DNA of 33,327 bases from Candidatus Aminicenantota bacterium (GCA_027318645.1 DAHVOV010000076.1:1-33327), one strand, 5' to 3'; positions 7,807 through 16,178 are shown, counted from the stretch's first letter. A program made the numbers and translations. Notes: generated from the letters alone by a model not told the origin.

Positions 7807-8442
7807 ATGGCCGACCTGGCCGTCATGCGCAGGCTGCAGTCCTCGGCCCTCAGCGCCGAGGAGCTGGAGGAGATCCACCGCCGCTATCCCGACGACACCC
7901 GCGTGCAGCTGGGCCTGGTGCAGCACCCGCGCTTCCCGCAGGCCACCGCCCTGGGGATCCTGAGCAAGCTGTTCGCCGCCGACCTGGTGCGCGTCATCAA
8001 GAACGTCAAGGCCAACCCCTACGTGCGCAAGAAGGCCGAGCTGGAGTTCCTGCAGCGCTACCGCCGCCTGGCGCTCGGCGAGAAGGTCTCGCTGGTCAAG
8101 TCGGCGCCGAACTCGCTCCTGCTCGCCCTGACCGACGAGGACCAGCCGCCGCTGCTGCAGGCCATCCTGCAGAACCCCAGCTGCAGCGAGGAGGTGGTGC
8201 TGCGCTTCGTGAACCGCGCCGCCGACCGCGGCCGCTTCTACCAGGCCTTCGCCGACACCGCCTGGCACCAGAGCGCCGCCGTGGCTGAGGCGGTGGCTCA
8301 CGATCCCGAGGCGCCGGTCCGCGCGCTGCTGCAGATCATTCCCCACCTGGGGCTGACGGGGCTGCAGCGCCTCTACCGCGACGCCGCCACCCATCCGTCC
8401 GTCCGCGAGCGCATCCGCGCCTATCTCGACCAGCGCGAATAG
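7807..8442 (+). CDS. Hypothetical alpha-helical repeat protein (211 aa)
   Basis: Not assigned to a named family. The 211 residues are soluble and almost wholly helical, with repeated short helix pairs containing NP or HP turns (VQHPRFPQ, VKANPYVRKK, LQNPSCSEE, VAHDPEAP, DAATHPSVRER). This spacing resembles HEAT- or DUF2336-like helical repeats that serve as binding scaffolds. There is no signal peptide, membrane segment or catalytic motif. The ATG lies seven bases after the UbiA-family stop; both are probably translated from one mRNA. Its partner is unknown. Confidence 0.8.
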   Translation: MADLAVMRRLQSSALSAEELEEIHRRYPDDTRVQLGLVQHPRFPQATALGILSKLFAADLVRVIKNVKANPYVRKKAELEFLQRYRRLALGEKVSLVKSAPNSLLLALTDEDQPPLLQAILQNPSCSEEVVLRFVNRAADRGRFYQAFADTAWHQSAAVAEAVAHDPEAPVRALLQIIPHLGLTGLQRLYRDAATHPSVRERIRAYLDQRE

Positions 8443-8486
8443 TGTGTCGGCGGCAACACCGGCCGGGGAGGTGCCGCCGGCGGCAC

Positions 8487-8515
8487 TTGCCTCGGAGCGG
8501 CCGCGGCGGTACAAT
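8487..8515 (+). promoter_or_regulatory. Promoter of the M23-like gene, predicted leaderless
   Basis: TTGCCT, 17 bp, TACAAT. The -10 box ends nine bases before the ATG at 8525, there is no ribosome binding site in between, and the predicted start of transcription falls within about three bases of the ATG. Confidence 0.6.
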
Positions 8516-8524
8516 CGCCCTCTC

Positions 8525-10513
8525 ATGAAGGCCGCGCGCATCATTCTCACGCTCCTGCTGCTCCCGGCAACGGCGCTCTCCCCGCAGCAGGGGGAGCCCA
8601 GGCTGGCATGGCCGCTGACCATCGACGACGGCGTCAGCTCGGGCTTCCAGGAGTTCCGCTCCAACCATTTCCACGCCGGCATCGACCTGCGCACGCTGCA
8701 GCGCACGGGCTTCCCGGTGCTGGCCGTGGACGACGGCGTGGTCGAGCGGCTGACCGTCAGCCGCCGCGGCTACGGTTTGAGCCTGCTGCTGCGCCACGCC
8801 GGCGGCGCCACCTCGCTGTACTCGCACCTGGAGCGCTTTCGCCCCGACCTCGAGGCCCTCGTCGCCAGGGTGCGGGTGCGCACGGGACAGCGCTTCTTCG
8901 GCGACCACGTCCTGGCCAGCCCGGTGGCCGTGCGCCGCGGCGAGGTGATCGCCTTCAGCGGCGAGAGCGGCGCCGGCTTCGCCCACCTGCACGTGGAGCT
9001 ACGCGACGGCGAGGGGCGCGCCGTTAACCCGCTGCTGCGGCTGGAAATGCCCGCCCCAGACCTGCACCCGCCGCGGATGCGCGGGCTGCTGCTGCGCAGC
9101 CGCGAGGGGACGCTGATCGACGGCGACTGCGGGGAGCTCTACCTCCGGCTGCGCCTGGCGGACGGCGTCTATGCCCCCGAGGAGGCGGTGACGATCAACG
9201 GCCCCTGCGACGTCGTGCTGGACGCCTACGACCTCGGCGCCACCGGCCACGTGCTGGCGCCGTACGCGCTGGCGGCCAGTCTGGACGGCCGGCCGGTCTT
9301 CCGCGAGGAGTTCGACCGCCTGACCCGCGACGACAACAACCAGCTGGGCATGATCTACGACATGGCCTATTCGACGCCCTCGACCTATTTTTTCAACCTC
9401 TGCTCCCAGGAGGGATTCGCCCTGGAGGGGACCGGGGCGCGCCTGGCCGAGGAGCTGCGCCGCCTGCCCCCAGGGCGCCACGAGCTGCGCCTGACGGTCC
9501 GCGACTGCCAGGGGAACGGCGCCCAGGCCGTTTTGCCGCTGGTCAAGGACCCCGAGGGCGAGCCGCGCTCCTTTCCCCGCCGCCTGCGCGCCGTCGGCGG
9601 CGAGGGCGGCGTGCTGGGCCGCAGCGAGTTCTCCCTCTTCGTCAACCGCGGCGACGTGGTGGTCAAGCTCCGCGACGTCCCGGCGGACGCCGCCGACGTG
9701 CGCCTGCGGCTGATCCAGGGAAGCGACGAGCGGGTCGTCCCGGCGCGGGAATATGCCCACGGACTCTTCTTCCGCTTCCAGCCGCTCAACCACGAGCCGC
9801 GGCTGCAGCTGCGCTTCGAGGTCTCGGCGCAGGGCATGGTGGTCGAGGCGCGGCAGAAGCTGCTGCAGCTCGCCTGGCTGAAGAACGGGATGGAGCAGAC
9901 CGCCCGCCTGGGCGACTTCGCCGCCGACTTCGGCCCGACCACCGTGCGCGATCCCCACGTGCTGCTGCTGGAGCCGGTGGCGCTGCAGCCGGCGCTGCCG
10001 CTGCTGGGAACGCCGGTGCGCACGCTGCCCAACCATTTCGCCTTCCTGGACGCGGTGTACTTCCGCTTCCGCGTCCCTGCCGGCACGCCGCAGCCCGCCC
10101 AGCTGGGGATATTCCGCTACCGGCCGCCCTCCCGTGACTGGGTCTACGTCCCCACCCAGGCCGGCGGCGAGCCGGGCTTCGTGCGCTGCCGCGTGCTCAC
10201 CGCCGGCACCTTCGCTCTCCTGCGCGACGACGCGCCCCCCGCCATTTCCTTGCGCCGGCCGCACACCCGCCACCTGCGGCATCTCGACGCGCTGGTCGTA
10301 CGCCTGAGCGACCGGGGGAAGGGGATCGACGACGAGAGCCTGGCCGTCAGCGTGAACAACGTCCCGGTGATCGCCGATTTCGACCCCGACTGGGGGTGGG
10401 CCAAGCTCACCGACCTGTCCGCGCTGAACCGGGGCAGGAACATCCTGCGCGTACGCGTGGCGGACCTGGCGGGCAACGTCAGCGAGCGGGAATTTTACGT
10501 TTCCCTGAAGTAA
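8525..10513 (+). CDS. Secreted M23 (LytM-type) peptidase-like protein with Ig-like tail
   Basis: Exported protein of 662 residues: signal peptide (1-19, hydrophobic LTLLLLPATAL), then a LytM/M23 domain (about 30-180) and a long beta-rich C-terminal region. The zinc-site pattern is complete: H50 and D54 in FHAGIDL, H101 in SLYSHL, and H154/H156 in AHLHVEL. The family cleaves peptidoglycan cross-links, so a wall-remodelling role in the periplasm or at the cell surface is likely. The last 70 residues (GKGIDDESLAVSVN, then NRGRNILRVRVADLAGN) look like a bacterial Ig-type domain. The start at 8525 gives the signal peptide directly; the upstream ATG at 8444 would put the -10 box inside the gene. 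It is close to the two preceding envelope genes but has its own promoter. Confidence 0.88.
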   Translation: MKAARIILTLLLLPATALSPQQGEPRLAWPLTIDDGVSSGFQEFRSNHFHAGIDLRTLQRTGFPVLAVDDGVVERLTVSRRGYGLSLLLRHAGGATSLYSHLERFRPDLEALVARVRVRTGQRFFGDHVLASPVAVRRGEVIAFSGESGAGFAHLHVELRDGEGRAVNPLLRLEMPAPDLHPPRMRGLLLRSREGTLIDGDCGELYLRLRLADGVYAPEEAVTINGPCDVVLDAYDLGATGHVLAPYALAASLDGRPVFREEFDRLTRDDNNQLGMIYDMAYSTPSTYFFNLCSQEGFALEGTGARLAEELRRLPPGRHELRLTVRDCQGNGAQAVLPLVKDPEGEPRSFPRRLRAVGGEGGVLGRSEFSLFVNRGDVVVKLRDVPADAADVRLRLIQGSDERVVPAREYAHGLFFRFQPLNHEPRLQLRFEVSAQGMVVEARQKLLQLAWLKNGMEQTARLGDFAADFGPTTVRDPHVLLLEPVALQPALPLLGTPVRTLPNHFAFLDAVYFRFRVPAGTPQPAQLGIFRYRPPSRDWVYVPTQAGGEPGFVRCRVLTAGTFALLRDDAPPAISLRRPHTRHLRHLDALVVRLSDRGKGIDDESLAVSVNNVPVIADFDPDWGWAKLTDLSALNRGRNILRVRVADLAGNVSEREFYVSLK

Positions 10514-10837
10514 AGGAAGGCCGATCCGTCCCCCTGCTTCCACCTGTTCCCACGATTTCTCCATTGGCTGTGGAAATCTGCCGTTTCCGGCCTTGAGAAC
10601 TAAGCAGGACGCGGATTTCCCTGATTTGCATACAATTTACCTACGGAAATTGCCTATAACAAATGATATATCCTGAAAGGGCCATGGCGCAAAGGTCCGC
10701 GAGAAGCAACCGTTGCGCTCCAGAATCCTGGCCGATTGACTTGGGCCCGGTTTGTATGGGAAAATATTCGCGGATCTTTGGCTGTATAATCCTTACACAA
10801 TCTAAGGGCAAATGATCGACTTTCAGGAGCGCAAATC
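10514..10837 (+). other. Intergenic spacer before the GT9 operon
   Basis: This 324-bp spacer is richer in AT than its surroundings. It holds the probable operon promoter and a nine-codon upstream ORF, both listed separately. A short imperfect hairpin (GGAAA and TTTCC arms) lies at about 10572-10588 without a following T tract. No heptad arrays or other gene are seen. Confidence 0.5.
10785..10790 (+). promoter_or_regulatory. Probable -10 box of the LPS-core operon
   Basis: A perfect TATAAT lies 48 bp before the GT9 start. No good -35 hexamer is found at 16-18 bp, so this call rests on the -10 box and its position. Confidence 0.5.
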
Positions 10838-10841
10838 TTGA
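10812..10841 (+). CDS. Possible nine-codon upstream ORF overlapping the GT9 start
   Basis: An ATG preceded by AAGGG opens a nine-residue ORF (MIDFQERKS). Its TGA stop shares two bases with the TTG start of the GT9 gene, and the CAGGAG site of the GT9 gene lies inside it. It could be a leader peptide that couples translation to the operon. It may also be chance. Confidence 0.3.
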   Translation: MIDFQERKS

Positions 10842-11860
10842 ACGACGCCAGCGAACCCGGGGTGAAGGGGGAAGCCCTCTTTCTCCGCCTGCGCCTGCTC
10901 GGCGACATCGTGTTCACCATTCCCGCCGTGGCCCGCTTCAAGGAGCGCCTTCCCGAAACCCGGCTGTACTACGCGGTGGAGGAGCGCTTCGCCGAGGCGG
11001 CCGGGCTGATCCCGGGGATCGACGGCGTCGTCACCGTGCCGTCCCGCCCGGGACCCGGCGACGTGCTGTCCTTCCGCCGCCGCCTGCGCCGCCTGGGCGT
11101 GGGCACGGTCATCGACCTCCATTCCGGCCCGACGGCCGCCCTGCTGACCCGGGCCAGCGGCGCCGCCCTGCGCGCCGGCTTTCGCACGGCGAACCGCAAC
11201 TGGGCCTACAACCGCCTGGTCGAGCGCTTCGACCCCACGCGGCCGGCGCACTCGGTGCACAACCAGGCCCGCCTGCTGGAAGCGGTCGGCATCGACGGCG
11301 CGGACCCTCCGCCGTACCCGCCGCTGCCCGCGTCGGCGTACGCCGTCACCCCGCGCCTGGAGCCGCTCATCGCCGTCCGCCCCAAGGCCGTGCTGCACCT
11401 GGGCGCTGGGAACCGCTTCCGCGACTGGGGGGAGGACCATTTCGCCGAGCTGGCGCAGCGGCTGACCGCGGAGGGGGTGGCGGTGGTGTTGGTCGGCGGC
11501 TCCGAGGCCGAGAAACGACGCGGGGAGCGCCTGGGACGGCTGGAAAACGTGCATGACCTGACCGGCCCGCTGTCGCTGCGGGAGCTCCTGGCCCTGGTCG
11601 CCTCGGCCGCGGTCTATGTCGGCGCCGATTCGGGGCCCCTGCACGTGGCCTCGCTTACCTCGACGCCGCTGGTCGCCCTGTACGGGCCCAACCTCACGGC
11701 GGTCAGCGGCCCCTGGCGGCGCGCGGGGCTGGCCGTCGTCGAGACGGCGCTGCCCTGCCGCCCGTGCTCGCAACGGCGCTGCAAGTATGGTACAATCCCC
11801 TGCATGAGGGACATCAGCACGGACAGGGTCCATGAAGCGGTTAGACAGTTCATCCGCTAA
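10838..11860 (+). CDS. Glycosyltransferase family 9, ADP-heptose:LPS heptosyltransferase type
   Basis: Transfers heptose (probably from ADP-L-glycero-D-manno-heptose) onto the lipid A core on the cytoplasmic face of the inner membrane. The 340 residues have the two GT-B halves: the N-terminal motif RLRLLGDIVFTIPAV and the C-terminal donor motif VGADSGPLHVASLTSTPLVAL. A cysteine set, CRPC, RRC and PCM near the end, is common in this family. The start is TTG at 10838, eight bases behind CAGGAG; no in-frame ATG fits better. It is the first gene of an overlapping four-gene operon with waaL, rfaE1 and the YciB-Nudix gene. Whether it is WaaC-, WaaF- or WaaQ-like cannot be told here. Confidence 0.9.
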   Translation: MNDASEPGVKGEALFLRLRLLGDIVFTIPAVARFKERLPETRLYYAVEERFAEAAGLIPGIDGVVTVPSRPGPGDVLSFRRRLRRLGVGTVIDLHSGPTAALLTRASGAALRAGFRTANRNWAYNRLVERFDPTRPAHSVHNQARLLEAVGIDGADPPPYPPLPASAYAVTPRLEPLIAVRPKAVLHLGAGNRFRDWGEDHFAELAQRLTAEGVAVVLVGGSEAEKRRGERLGRLENVHDLTGPLSLRELLALVASAAVYVGADSGPLHVASLTSTPLVALYGPNLTAVSGPWRRAGLAVVETALPCRPCSQRRCKYGTIPCMRDISTDRVHEAVRQFIR

Positions 11861-13037
11861 GCCCGCCTTCTACCTGCTCCTGGCTTTCCTCTTCCTGATC
11901 GACGTCTCCATCGCCGCCTGCTATATCCTGGGAACGCTGCTGCTTCTGCTATTCGCCCTGCACCTGGCCCGCGGCGGCCCGTTCCCGCGCCTGCCGTCCT
12001 ACAACGCCTTCTTCGTCGCCTTCATCGCCTTCACGCTGCTGGCCACCGTGTTCTCGGTCGACCGCGCCGCCAGCCTGCGCGACAACAAGGAGCTGCTGAT
12101 CTTCCTGCTGATCCCCATCTACCACTGGCTTCTCGACAGCCGTGAGCGCCTGGAGCTTTCCCAGTGGGCCGTGCTGGCCGCGGCGGCCTTCTCGGCGCTG
12201 GCCGGCCTGTTCTCGGTCTGGAGCCGGGGCATCGCCCGCGGCGTCGTCCTTTCCGACCGCCTGAAGGGGTTCACCTCGCACTGGATGACCTACTCGGGGC
12301 TGCTGATGCTGCCCTTCGTCTTCTTCGCCGTGCGCCTGCTGCTGCGCCGCGGCCGGCGCCGGGAGACCGCCGCCGTCGCCGCCGGCCTGGCGCTCATGCT
12401 GGCGGCCATCGCCTTCTCGCTGACGCGCAACGTCTGGCTGGGCGCGGCGGCCGGCCTGGGGCTGGCCGTCGCCTTCCTGCGTCCGAAGGTCCTGCTCTTC
12501 GCCGCGCCGCTGCTGCTGGCCCTGGTTCTGCTGGCGCCGCCGGCCGTGCGCAGCCGCGCCCTCTCCATCGTCGACCTGCGCGACAGCTCCAACCGCGACC
12601 GCCTCTACATGGCCTGGTCCGGGGTGCGCCTGTTCCAGGACCGCCCCTGGACCGGGGTGGGCAGCCACAACGTCGAGAAGGTCATCCGCGCCAATGAGGC
12701 GCGCTACCGCCATCCCGACGCCCAGCAGGTCAACCCCCACCTGCACAACAACTTCCTGCAGATCCTGGCCGAGCGCGGCGTCTTCGCCCTGGCCAGCTTC
12801 CTCCTGGCCTGCCTGTTCTTCATCCTGCAGGCGGCGCGGCGGCTGCGGGCGGGGGAGGGCGAGGCGCGGGCCGTGGCCGCCGGCGCCCTCTTTGCCTTCG
12901 TCGCCTTCCTCGTCGCCGGCATGTTCGAGTACAACTTCGGCGACAGCGAGATCAAGTTCCTGCTCTTCTATTTCATGAGCCTGCCGTTCCTCGTCCTGAA
13001 GGAGCCCGCCCATGCGCAAGCTGCAGCGCTTCGCTGA
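11832..13037 (+). CDS. waaL: O-antigen ligase family protein (WaaL/Wzy_C)
   Basis: Polytopic inner-membrane protein of 401 residues with about ten to twelve hydrophobic segments. The Wzy_C signature is visible: SLTRNVWLGAAAG and, in the large periplasmic loop, GVGSHNVEKVI and PHLHNNFLQILAERGVF. Such proteins join undecaprenyl-linked O-polysaccharide to lipid A-core, or polymerise or ligate other glycans. Its place between a heptosyltransferase and the heptose kinase supports a ligase role in LPS assembly. The ATG lies inside the GT9 gene, a 29-bp overlap, so translation is probably coupled. The symbol rests on context; a polymerase role is not excluded. Confidence 0.88.
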   Translation: MKRLDSSSAKPAFYLLLAFLFLIDVSIAACYILGTLLLLLFALHLARGGPFPRLPSYNAFFVAFIAFTLLATVFSVDRAASLRDNKELLIFLLIPIYHWLLDSRERLELSQWAVLAAAAFSALAGLFSVWSRGIARGVVLSDRLKGFTSHWMTYSGLLMLPFVFFAVRLLLRRGRRRETAAVAAGLALMLAAIAFSLTRNVWLGAAAGLGLAVAFLRPKVLLFAAPLLLALVLLAPPAVRSRALSIVDLRDSSNRDRLYMAWSGVRLFQDRPWTGVGSHNVEKVIRANEARYRHPDAQQVNPHLHNNFLQILAERGVFALASFLLACLFFILQAARRLRAGEGEARAVAAGALFAFVAFLVAGMFEYNFGDSEIKFLLFYFMSLPFLVLKEPAHAQAAALR

Positions 13038-13989
13038 GATCTGCGGCCGGTTCGCCGGCAAGAGCATCCTGGTGTACGGGGACGTGATCCTCGACCGCTA
13101 CATCTTCGGCCAGGTCGAGCGCATCTCGCCCGAGGCGCCGGTGCCGGTGCTCTCGGTCGAGCTCGAGGAGTCGCGGCTGGGCGGCGCCGGCAACGTGGCG
13201 GCCAACATCGACCGCCTGGGCGCGCGCGGCCTGCTGCTGGGCGTGGCCGGCCGCGACGCCTACGCCGACGAGGTCGCCCGCCTGAAGGGCGAGGGCGACC
13301 GGGTGCTGCGCGACGCCGCCAGCCGCACCATCGTCAAGACGCGCGTCATCGCCCAGCGCCAGCAGGTCGTGCGCATCGACCGCGACGGCCTCATCCGCCT
13401 GGAGGCTGACATGCTGGAGCGGCTCGGCGCCGCCATCGCCGAGGCCAGGGCCGACGGCATCATCGTCTCCGACTACGCCAAGGGCACGGTCAACGCCGCC
13501 GTGATGGCGCTGCTCAAGGAGCGCGCCGCCGCCGCCGGCATCCCCCTCGTCGTCGACCCCAAGCCGTCCCACGCCGCCCTCTACGAGGGGGTGACCGGCA
13601 TGACCCCCAACCTGAAGGAGGCCGCGGAGCTGGCCGGCCGCCCGATCGCCGGCGACGACGGCCTGGCCTGGGCCCTGGCCCGCATCCGCCGCCGCTTCCG
13701 CTCGCGCTTCGCCCTCATCACCCGCGGCAGCCAGGGGATCTCGGCCGCTGCGCAGGGAAGGAAGATGTTCCACCTGCCGGCCTACAGCCGCGAGGTGTTC
13801 GACGTGACCGGCGCCGGCGACACCGTCGTCGCCGTGCTGACCCTGGCCCTGGCCGCCGGCGCCGACCTGCGCGAGGCGGTGGCCCTGGCCAACGCCGCCG
13901 CCTCGGTGGTGGTGGAGAAGGTCGGCACCTCGCAGGTCTCGCGCGAGGAGCTGCTGGAGCGCATGGCCTCCATCCTGCGCCGGCATTGA
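13012..13989 (+). CDS. rfaE1: D-glycero-beta-D-manno-heptose-7-phosphate kinase (HldE domain I type)
   Basis: PfkB-family kinase that makes heptose 1,7-bisphosphate in ADP-heptose synthesis for the LPS inner core. At 325 residues it corresponds to the kinase half of HldE only; the nucleotidyltransferase half is absent and should be encoded elsewhere. Visible motifs are YGDVILDRYIFG (22-33), ESRLGGAGNVAANI (53-66), GMTPNLKEA (196-204) and the C-terminal DVTGAGDT with catalytic D270. It overlaps waaL by 26 bp and its TGA stop overlaps the TTG of the next gene, so the four genes form a coupled operon. It supplies substrate for the GT9 enzyme two genes upstream. Confidence 0.94.
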   Translation: MRKLQRFAEICGRFAGKSILVYGDVILDRYIFGQVERISPEAPVPVLSVELEESRLGGAGNVAANIDRLGARGLLLGVAGRDAYADEVARLKGEGDRVLRDAASRTIVKTRVIAQRQQVVRIDRDGLIRLEADMLERLGAAIAEARADGIIVSDYAKGTVNAAVMALLKERAAAAGIPLVVDPKPSHAALYEGVTGMTPNLKEAAELAGRPIAGDDGLAWALARIRRRFRSRFALITRGSQGISAAAQGRKMFHLPAYSREVFDVTGAGDTVVAVLTLALAAGADLREAVALANAAASVVVEKVGTSQVSREELLERMASILRRH

Positions 13990-15101
13990 ACCGCCTGCAG
14001 CTCCTCAAGGTCCTCGCCCCCGGCTTCCTGCCGCTGCTGGTCTTCATCGCCGCCGACGCCCTGTGGTGGACGACTGTCGGGCTGGCCGTGGCCGTCGCCT
14101 CGGGGATCGTCGAGCTGGGCGTCTCCCGCGTCCGCGAGAAGAGCTGGGACCGCTTCGTGCTTCTCGATACGCTGCTGATCACGGCCATGGGCGGCATCTC
14201 GCTGCTGCTGGCCAACGACATCTTCTTCCGCCTGAAGCCGGCGGTGGTGGAGCTCATCTTCTGCCTGGTCCTCGGCGTCTCGGTCTACACGCCGGCGAAC
14301 GTCATGCTGGCCATGACCCGCCGCTACCTGCGCGGCATGGAGATCACCGCGGAACAGGCGCGGGCCATGACCCGCAGCATGAAGGGGCTTTTTTACCTCT
14401 TCCTGGCGCACACGGCGCTGATCGTCTACGCGGCCTTCGCCATGTCGGCCGCGGCCTGGGGCTTCATCTCCGGCGGCCTGTTCTACATCCTGTTCGCCGC
14501 CTATTTCCTGGTCGAATGGCTGGGCAGCCGCCGCCGTGCCCGGGGCGCCGAGGCGGCCATGGCGCAGTACGCCGGCGAGGAGTGGTTCGACCTGGTCGAC
14601 GCCGAGGGACGGGTGACCGGCCGGGCGCCGCGCAGCGTCTGCCACTCGCGCCCGGGGCTCCTGCACCCGGTTGTGCACCTGCACATCCTCGATGACAAGG
14701 ACCGGCTCTTCCTGCAGAAGCGCTCGCCGGCCAAGGAGATCCAGCCGGACAGATGGGACACCGCCGTCGGCGGCCATGTGCTCAGCGGCGAGACGGTCGA
14801 GCGGGCGCTGGCGAGGGAGACGGCCGAGGAGACCGGGCTGGAGGGGCTGAAGGCGCAGCCGCTGGCGCGCTACGTCTGGCAGAGCGAGGTCGAGTCGGAG
14901 CTGGTCTTCATGTTCGCGGCCCGCAGCCGCCGGGAGCCGCGCGTCGACCCGGCCGAGAGCAGCGAGGGCCGCTTCTGGAAGATCGCCAAGGTGCGCGAGG
15001 CGATCGGCAAGGGTGTCCTCACCCCCAATTTGGAGTTCGAGTTCCCCATCCTGATGCAGCTGGTCTTCGGCGAGAAGAAGAAACAAAACAACGAACTATG
15101 A
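13986..15101 (+). CDS. YciB/IspZ-like membrane domain fused to a Nudix hydrolase
   Basis: A 371-residue two-part protein. Residues 1-185 form about five to six hydrophobic segments and resemble the septation protein A family (YciB/IspZ), for example GFLPLLVFIAADALW near the start. Residues about 195-360 form a Nudix domain of the YfcD/IDI-like sort, with EEWFDLVDAEGRVTGRAPR leading to a good Nudix box, G263-x5-E-x7-RETAEETGL. Nudix enzymes hydrolyse nucleoside or isoprenoid diphosphate compounds with Mg2+; the substrate is unknown. The TTG start overlaps the rfaE1 stop (TTGA), supporting coupling; no upstream in-frame ATG exists. One open frame runs through both parts. The stop codon sits at the edge of a GAGTGAT repeat array. 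Confidence 0.85.
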   Translation: MNRLQLLKVLAPGFLPLLVFIAADALWWTTVGLAVAVASGIVELGVSRVREKSWDRFVLLDTLLITAMGGISLLLANDIFFRLKPAVVELIFCLVLGVSVYTPANVMLAMTRRYLRGMEITAEQARAMTRSMKGLFYLFLAHTALIVYAAFAMSAAAWGFISGGLFYILFAAYFLVEWLGSRRRARGAEAAMAQYAGEEWFDLVDAEGRVTGRAPRSVCHSRPGLLHPVVHLHILDDKDRLFLQKRSPAKEIQPDRWDTAVGGHVLSGETVERALARETAEETGLEGLKAQPLARYVWQSEVESELVFMFAARSRREPRVDPAESSEGRFWKIAKVREAIGKGVLTPNLEFEFPILMQLVFGEKKKQNNEL

Positions 15102-15183
15102 GTGATGAGTGATAGTGGTAGTGGTAGGAACAGCCAGGGACGAGCCAAATCTGGTGATTAGTAATTAGTGATTAGTGATTGGA
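15099..15183. repeat. Heptad arrays GAGTGAT and GTGATTA
   Basis: The first array, GTGA/GTGG at 15102, 15109, 15115 and 15121, starts on the Nudix-fusion stop codon. The second has four 7-bp units of GTGATTA type at 15154, 15161, 15168 and 15175. The reverse complement of 15154-15187 reappears at 22026-22059 with one mismatch. Confidence 0.8.
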
Positions 15184-15196
15184 ACAGCAATGTTGG

Positions 15197-15220
15197 ACGT
15201 CGAACCTTGAAGCAAAATTG
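15197..15220. repeat. Left 24-bp direct repeat around the 15.2-15.9 kb gene
   Basis: ACGTCGAACCTT followed by a GCAAAATTG-type tail. It matches 16065-16088 in 21 of 24 positions. The pair brackets the minus-strand gene at 15229-15918 and may mark a cassette boundary. Confidence 0.6.
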
Positions 15221-15228
15221 AATTTTCT

Positions 15229-15918
15229 TCAGCAAGTCCTGTCCGAACCTTGTCTTTTTCCGTAGTTGGTGAACATGGTTTGGTCATGGTCGGCCGGGTA
15301 CCAGTCGATGGGGACGTCTCCCGACAGCTCGACCCGCGCCCAGGTGTTGACCTCCCAGGGCACGTTCCGGGTGGACGTAAGGCAGCGCAGCGTTTCCGCT
15401 CTCACCGCCTGTTCAAGCTGGTGCAACTGACGGCGCGGGGATATCAGGACGGCGCCGCAAAAGCGCCAGCAGGGGAACGCGTCCGCGACCGGCCCCATGT
15501 TCCAGCAGCCGGGCATCGTGATGCGCGCCGGCGGGTCAGCGGCGACGGCACGGGCGAAATCCTCGATGAACGAGGCATTGAGGGACGGCAGGTGCAGGAT
15601 GCCATAGTCGATCCAGACGAAGATGTCCGGCTCGGGGTCCTCGAGCGCCGCCGCCAGCAGCCATGCCGTCTTCTGATGGTTGACGATGTGGTAGGACAGG
15701 CTGTTCTTCGCGGGATTGTCGCCCTGCGAGTGTGTCACCGCGAACGGCAGGTCCGCCAGCATGGCGTGGAGCCAGCAGTCGGACAATCGGGAATGGAACA
15801 CGCGCAAAGAGACCCTCGCCTCCGAAAGCGCGGCGCCCAATCGCGCATACTCCGACGCCGTGCGCGGGTGATCGCGGATGGGCACGAACCCCGAAACGAA
15901 GCAAACCTTTCCTTCCAT
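15229..15918 (-). CDS. Putative glycosyltransferase-like protein, weakly HtrL/YibB-like
   Basis: A 229-residue soluble protein without signal peptide. DIFVWIDYGILHLPSL near the middle carries an acidic WIDYG motif like that of HtrL/YibB-type and some sugar-transferring proteins, and WYPADHDQTMFTNYG at the end resembles a family closing motif. This is a resemblance only; a function in surface sugar modification is an inference helped by the LPS genes upstream. The ATG at 15918 is six bases after a TATGAT box and lacks a ribosome binding site, again suggesting a leaderless mRNA. The gene points against the LPS operon and lies between 24-bp direct repeats, as an inserted cassette might. Confidence 0.65.
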   Translation of the reverse strand: MEGKVCFVSGFVPIRDHPRTASEYARLGAALSEARVSLRVFHSRLSDCWLHAMLADLPFAVTHSQGDNPAKNSLSYHIVNHQKTAWLLAAALEDPEPDIFVWIDYGILHLPSLNASFIEDFARAVAADPPARITMPGCWNMGPVADAFPCWRFCGAVLISPRRQLHQLEQAVRAETLRCLTSTRNVPWEVNTWARVELSGDVPIDWYPADHDQTMFTNYGKRQGSDRTC

Positions 15919-15924
15919 CCTGCG

Positions 15925-15953
15925 ATCATAGCCGATGGCCCCCCCGGGTTCAA
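15925..15953 (-). promoter_or_regulatory. Promoter of the 15.9 kb gene, predicted leaderless
   Basis: On the minus strand TTGAAC, 17 bp, TATGAT. The -10 box ends six bases before the ATG. Confidence 0.65.
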
Positions 15954-16064
15954 CTCCAGCCGGTGAAAAGCGGGGACCGCCCCCAGCGGGGCCGGCAGCA
16001 CCTCTCGGAGGTGATCCTCCTCGGGTACGCCGCCCCAGGCGGTGCCGGCAGCGTCGGACCTCGA

Positions 16065-16088
16065 ACGTCGAACCTTAATGCAAAATCG
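16065..16088. repeat. Right 24-bp direct repeat around the 15.2-15.9 kb gene
   Basis: Partner of 15197-15220 with three mismatches and the same orientation. It is followed directly by the 44-bp element copy at 16109. Confidence 0.6.
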
Positions 16089-16108
16089 TGCTTTTAAGGC
16101 AGTTTCTT

Positions 16109-16178
16109 AACGTGGAACCTGGTACGTGGCACGTGGAACCTCGATGGACCGTCGGTCTGTAAGCCGCTGACTAGTCCC
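16109..16178 (+). repeat. 44-bp dispersed element with CGTGGNA heptad head
   Basis: A head of CGTGG words (CGTGGAAC, GGTACGTGG, CACGTGG) is followed by a 44-bp core, 16135-16178, that contains the palindrome GACCGTCGGTC. The core differs from the copy at 16611 in three positions. The sequence TTTCTTAACGTGGAAC at its left edge is shared with the inverted copy at 21.9 kb. Confidence 0.8.
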
